Source of the DNA: a virus | DNA length: 30,688 nt | Direction: 5' to 3' (one strand) | IMG/VR virus record: IMGVR_UViG_3300032241_000518 | Span: 1-30,688 of that record | Shown here: piece by piece, positions 28,697 through 30,688 of the stretch | Position numbering within the stretch: position 1 is the stretch's first letter | How the letters are laid out: every line of letters starts with the position of its first letter | Translations under genes and position numbers: made by a program | Notes under the pieces: generated by a model | The model's database searches: none | Told to the model about the DNA's origin: nothing | Seen by the model: the letters and a program-made list of their open reading frames with translations, nothing else

Positions 28697-29993
28697 CCGG
28701 CTAGATATCAAAAGAATCAAACTCTCAGACACCAAACAGCATCCGCACAACCCTCGACAGGGTGATGTCGGAGCCATCGTGCAGTCACTCGAAGCGCATG
28801 GTCAGTACGTGCCAATCGTCGTTCAAGCCTCGACAATGCACATCATCAAGGGAAACCACACGGCGCAGGCTGCTCGAATCCTCGGACTGGACGAGATAGA
28901 GGCAGTAATCCTCGACGTAGACGACGACCAAGCTTTGCGCATCATGCTCGCCGACAATCAGACCGGCGACTTGGCAACTAATGACAAATCCATCCTCGCC
29001 GATCTGCTCGAAAGTCTGATCGGTTCCGAATTTGGACTGGGAGGCACCGGCTTCACCGGCGACGACCTTGACGAGCTGCTGGTCGAATTTGAGCCAGAGA
29101 CCATCATCGAAGACATCAAAGAAATTGAGCCAATCCAAAACCTTCCCAAAATCACCAAGCCGGGCGACATTTGGATTCTTGGTCGGCACAAGCTCATCTG
29201 CGGAGACTCGACCACGCACGAAACCTACCGAGACTTACTGATAAATGAGCCAGTGGATTTGATCATCACCGATCCGCCATACAACGTTGCGTATCAAGGT
29301 CGCACTGACGACAAACTGACAATTCAGAACGACAACATGAGCAACAAAAATTTCCATGACTTCCTAGCAGCATCGTTCAGGCAGATGGAAGCCGCCATGA
29401 AGCCAGGTGCTCCGATTTATGTGTTTCACAATGACACCGCAAGCCAACAATTCCGTGAGACTTTGTCAAACTCAGGATTGCTACTCAAGCAGGTGCTCGT
29501 CTGGGTCAAGCAAAAAATTGTGCCGGGACGGCAGGACTACAACTGGCAACATGAGGCAATCCTTTATGGGTGGAAGGAAGGCGCAGCTCATCGCTGGTAT
29601 GGACAATTCAACAAAAGCACCGTGATCGATGACGACCTGAATCCAGAAGGCATGACCAAAGACGAACTAGTTGATATCTTTAATCAAATCAAACTGTTAT
29701 CAACGGTCATCAGGGAGGATCGGCCCAACCGCAACGGCGAGCATTCAACGATGAAGCCAGTGCGCCTCATCGCAAGGCTGATGCAGAACTCCAGCAAACC
29801 TAGAGACATCGTCCTCGACCCATTCGGAGGCTCCGGCTCTACCCTCATGGCGGCCGAGCAGCTCAACCGACAAGCAAGACTGGTGGAACTAGACCCTTCA
29901 TACTGCGACGTCATCTGCAACCGCTTTGAGGGTGTCACCGGCATCGTGCCCATACTGGAATCCACAGGCGAGGAAGTTTCGTTCGTAGACTGA
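28683..29993 (+). CDS. ParB-like domain fused to DNA methyltransferase
   Basis: 436 aa; ATG 28683 with SD gaaggga (open frame upstream rejected). Residues ~1-120 are ParB/Srx-like (KLSDTKQHPHNPRQGDVGAI, GQYVPIVVQ, HIIKGNHTAQAARILGLDEI, ADNQTGD), a common partner of phage MTases. The MTase part has motif IV DPPY at 197-200 (ITDPPYNVAYQG) and later motif I FGGSGST at 381-387, an order (IV before I) of the beta class acting on adenine-N6 or cytosine-N4. PGDIWILGRHKLICGDS is the usual lead-in. The part from ~29250 to 29720 is visibly more AT-rich than its neighbours, suggesting acquisition. Likely protects phage DNA from restriction. Confidence 0.87.
   Translation: MKKVDRLDIKRIKLSDTKQHPHNPRQGDVGAIVQSLEAHGQYVPIVVQASTMHIIKGNHTAQAARILGLDEIEAVILDVDDDQALRIMLADNQTGDLATNDKSILADLLESLIGSEFGLGGTGFTGDDLDELLVEFEPETIIEDIKEIEPIQNLPKITKPGDIWILGRHKLICGDSTTHETYRDLLINEPVDLIITDPPYNVAYQGRTDDKLTIQNDNMSNKNFHDFLAASFRQMEAAMKPGAPIYVFHNDTASQQFRETLSNSGLLLKQVLVWVKQKIVPGRQDYNWQHEAILYGWKEGAAHRWYGQFNKSTVIDDDLNPEGMTKDELVDIFNQIKLLSTVIREDRPNRNGEHSTMKPVRLIARLMQNSSKPRDIVLDPFGGSGSTLMAAEQLNRQARLVELDPSYCDVICNRFEGVTGIVPILESTGEEVSFVD
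29986..29991 (+). promoter_or_regulatory. -10-like TAGACT, leaderless start for TerS
   Basis: TAGACT (overlapping the end of the methyltransferase gene) ends 6 nt before GTG 29998, which has no SD. It would uncouple terminase expression from the early operon. Shares its sequence with the sites at 26383 and 27912. Confidence 0.45.
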
Positions 29994-29997
29994 TACC

Positions 29998-30534
29998 GTG
30001 GAAAACCCTATGGCCGTGGAAAAACCAGTGCAACACGCAGCAACCGGCAAGTTTGTTCGCACGCCCGAACAGATCGCAGACGACCGTCGAGCTGCGGACC
30101 TACGCTCACTGGGTTACACCTACCAAATGATCGCCGACCGTTTTGGCGTGTCGGTTGGCGCGGCACACAAGATGGTTGCCAGAGCCGTTGCTGAAGTCCC
30201 AACTGAGGGTGCTGAGGCAGTTAGGAAAATCGAACTAGAAAAGTTGGACAACGCCGAACGGTACTTGCAAAGCGTTATCCAGAACCCGCCAGTCAAAGTG
30301 TCGGCGTCGGGTCGCATCGTCAAGGACGATCAGGGCCAGTCGGTGATTGACGAAGGCGCACGCATGGACGCCGTGAACGGAATCCTCAAAGCACAGCAAG
30401 CTCGCGCTCGACTACTCGGCCTGAACGCTCCAACTCGAATCCAAGAGGAAATCGTCGTTTACGAAGCCGACCCTGACCGGGAGCAAAGGATCAGAGATGC
30501 CCTCGCCGCAGCCCTCGACGCCAAGCGACTTTGA
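29998..30534 (+). CDS. terS: Terminase small subunit (putative)
   Basis: 178 aa from GTG 29998 (a shorter version from ATG 30010 is possible). N-terminal HTH of terminase type: DDRRAADLRSLGYTYQMIAD, RFGVSVGAAHKMVARAV. Then a coiled helical central part (RKIELEKLDNAERYLQSVIQ) and a C-terminal charged helix. TerS rings bind the packaging site and deliver it to TerL. It overlaps the start of the TerL gene by 38 nt, supporting the assignment. Confidence 0.78.
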   Translation: MENPMAVEKPVQHAATGKFVRTPEQIADDRRAADLRSLGYTYQMIADRFGVSVGAAHKMVARAVAEVPTEGAEAVRKIELEKLDNAERYLQSVIQNPPVKVSASGRIVKDDQGQSVIDEGARMDAVNGILKAQQARARLLGLNAPTRIQEEIVVYEADPDREQRIRDALAAALDAKRL

Positions 30535-30688
30535 CTACCTCGCAGCGACCCGGCTCGAATGGATCACTGCCGCGCGCAAGGAACAACTTGAACCGAACGG
30601 AGACTGGACGACCTGGCTTTATCTGGCAGGTCGAGGCGCTGGCAAGACACGATCCTGCGCCGAATGGCTGGCATGGAAAGCCATCGAG
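30497..30688 (+). CDS. terL: Terminase large subunit, N-terminal part (cut by window end)
   Basis: The first 64 codons of the packaging motor. ATG 30497 is preceded by aaagga. The sequence has the adenine-binding region (RLEWITAARKEQLEP) and Walker A motif WLYLAGRGAGKTRSCAEWLA with Gly45 to Thr51, the classic TerL GRGxGKT loop. Continues beyond the window; downstream should be the nuclease domain and then the portal gene seen at the left edge if the genome is circularly permuted. Confidence 0.9.
   Translation, partial: MPSPQPSTPSDFDYLAATRLEWITAARKEQLEPNGDWTTWLYLAGRGAGKTRSCAEWLAWKAIE

Noticed and set aside
1-30688. tRNA genes, insertion sequences, integrase/attachment site
   Set aside because: No cloverleaf-like sequence, transposase, integrase or terminal inverted repeats were seen by eye on either strand; a tRNA scan would settle the first point.

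Overview
The window is almost a complete small tailed phage genome with a long-tail (siphovirus-like) gene set, cut open between the terminase and the portal. The right edge ends inside the large terminase gene and the left edge begins in the last codons of a portal-type gene, so if the genome is circularly permuted only most of TerL and most of the portal (about 3 kb, inferred) is missing. The host is probably an actinobacterium: there is a WhiB-type regulator, a secreted Rpf-like protein, an HTH/metallophosphoesterase pair, a DUF2746-like lysis-region protein and many TANNNT-type -10 elements, some positioned for leaderless mRNAs. Base composition is moderately GC-rich by eye.

Layout. 1-2.7 kb: portal end, MuF-like head protein and prohead protease/scaffold. 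2.7-8.7 kb: capsid, connectors, tail tube, tail chaperones G/GT and an HK97-gp10-like protein. 8.7-15 kb: tape measure and a giant modular minor tail protein. 15-18.4 kb: endolysin, a chain of small membrane proteins (lysis region) and a C1q-like jelly-roll fibre with two accessory proteins. 18.4-19.9 kb: HTH protein and metallophosphoesterase. 19.9-20.9 kb: the only leftward genes (permuted NlpC/P60-type peptidase, HNH protein, CxC microprotein). 21-24.3 kb: early/replication operon with HTH, ERF annealing protein, SSB, WhiB and a replication initiator gene that carries iteron-like palindromes and an AT-rich tract, a likely origin. 24.4-28.7 kb: Rpf-like secreted protein and about fifteen small, tightly overlapping early genes (winged helix, Zn ribbons, NTP-pyrophosphohydrolase-like, VRR-NUC, HNH). 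28.7-30.7 kb: ParB-methyltransferase fusion, TerS and the start of TerL.

How it works together. No DNA polymerase, helicase, integrase or repressor is visible; replication seems to depend on an O-like initiator acting at an origin inside its own gene plus the host replisome, with phage ERF, SSB and nucleases for recombination. Early transcription is probably driven by two near-identical sigma-type promoters (about 21.00 and 24.92 kb) and a third related one (26.86 kb); several later genes seem to start on leaderless mRNAs.

The most unusual feature is a pair of in-phase -1 frameshift sites that share the same decamer, CCCTTTAGCC. One is in the expected tail-chaperone G/GT gene. The other joins the portal frame to the MuF frame, which has no usable start codon of its own, so portal and portal-MuF fusion may be made from one gene by programmed frameshifting.
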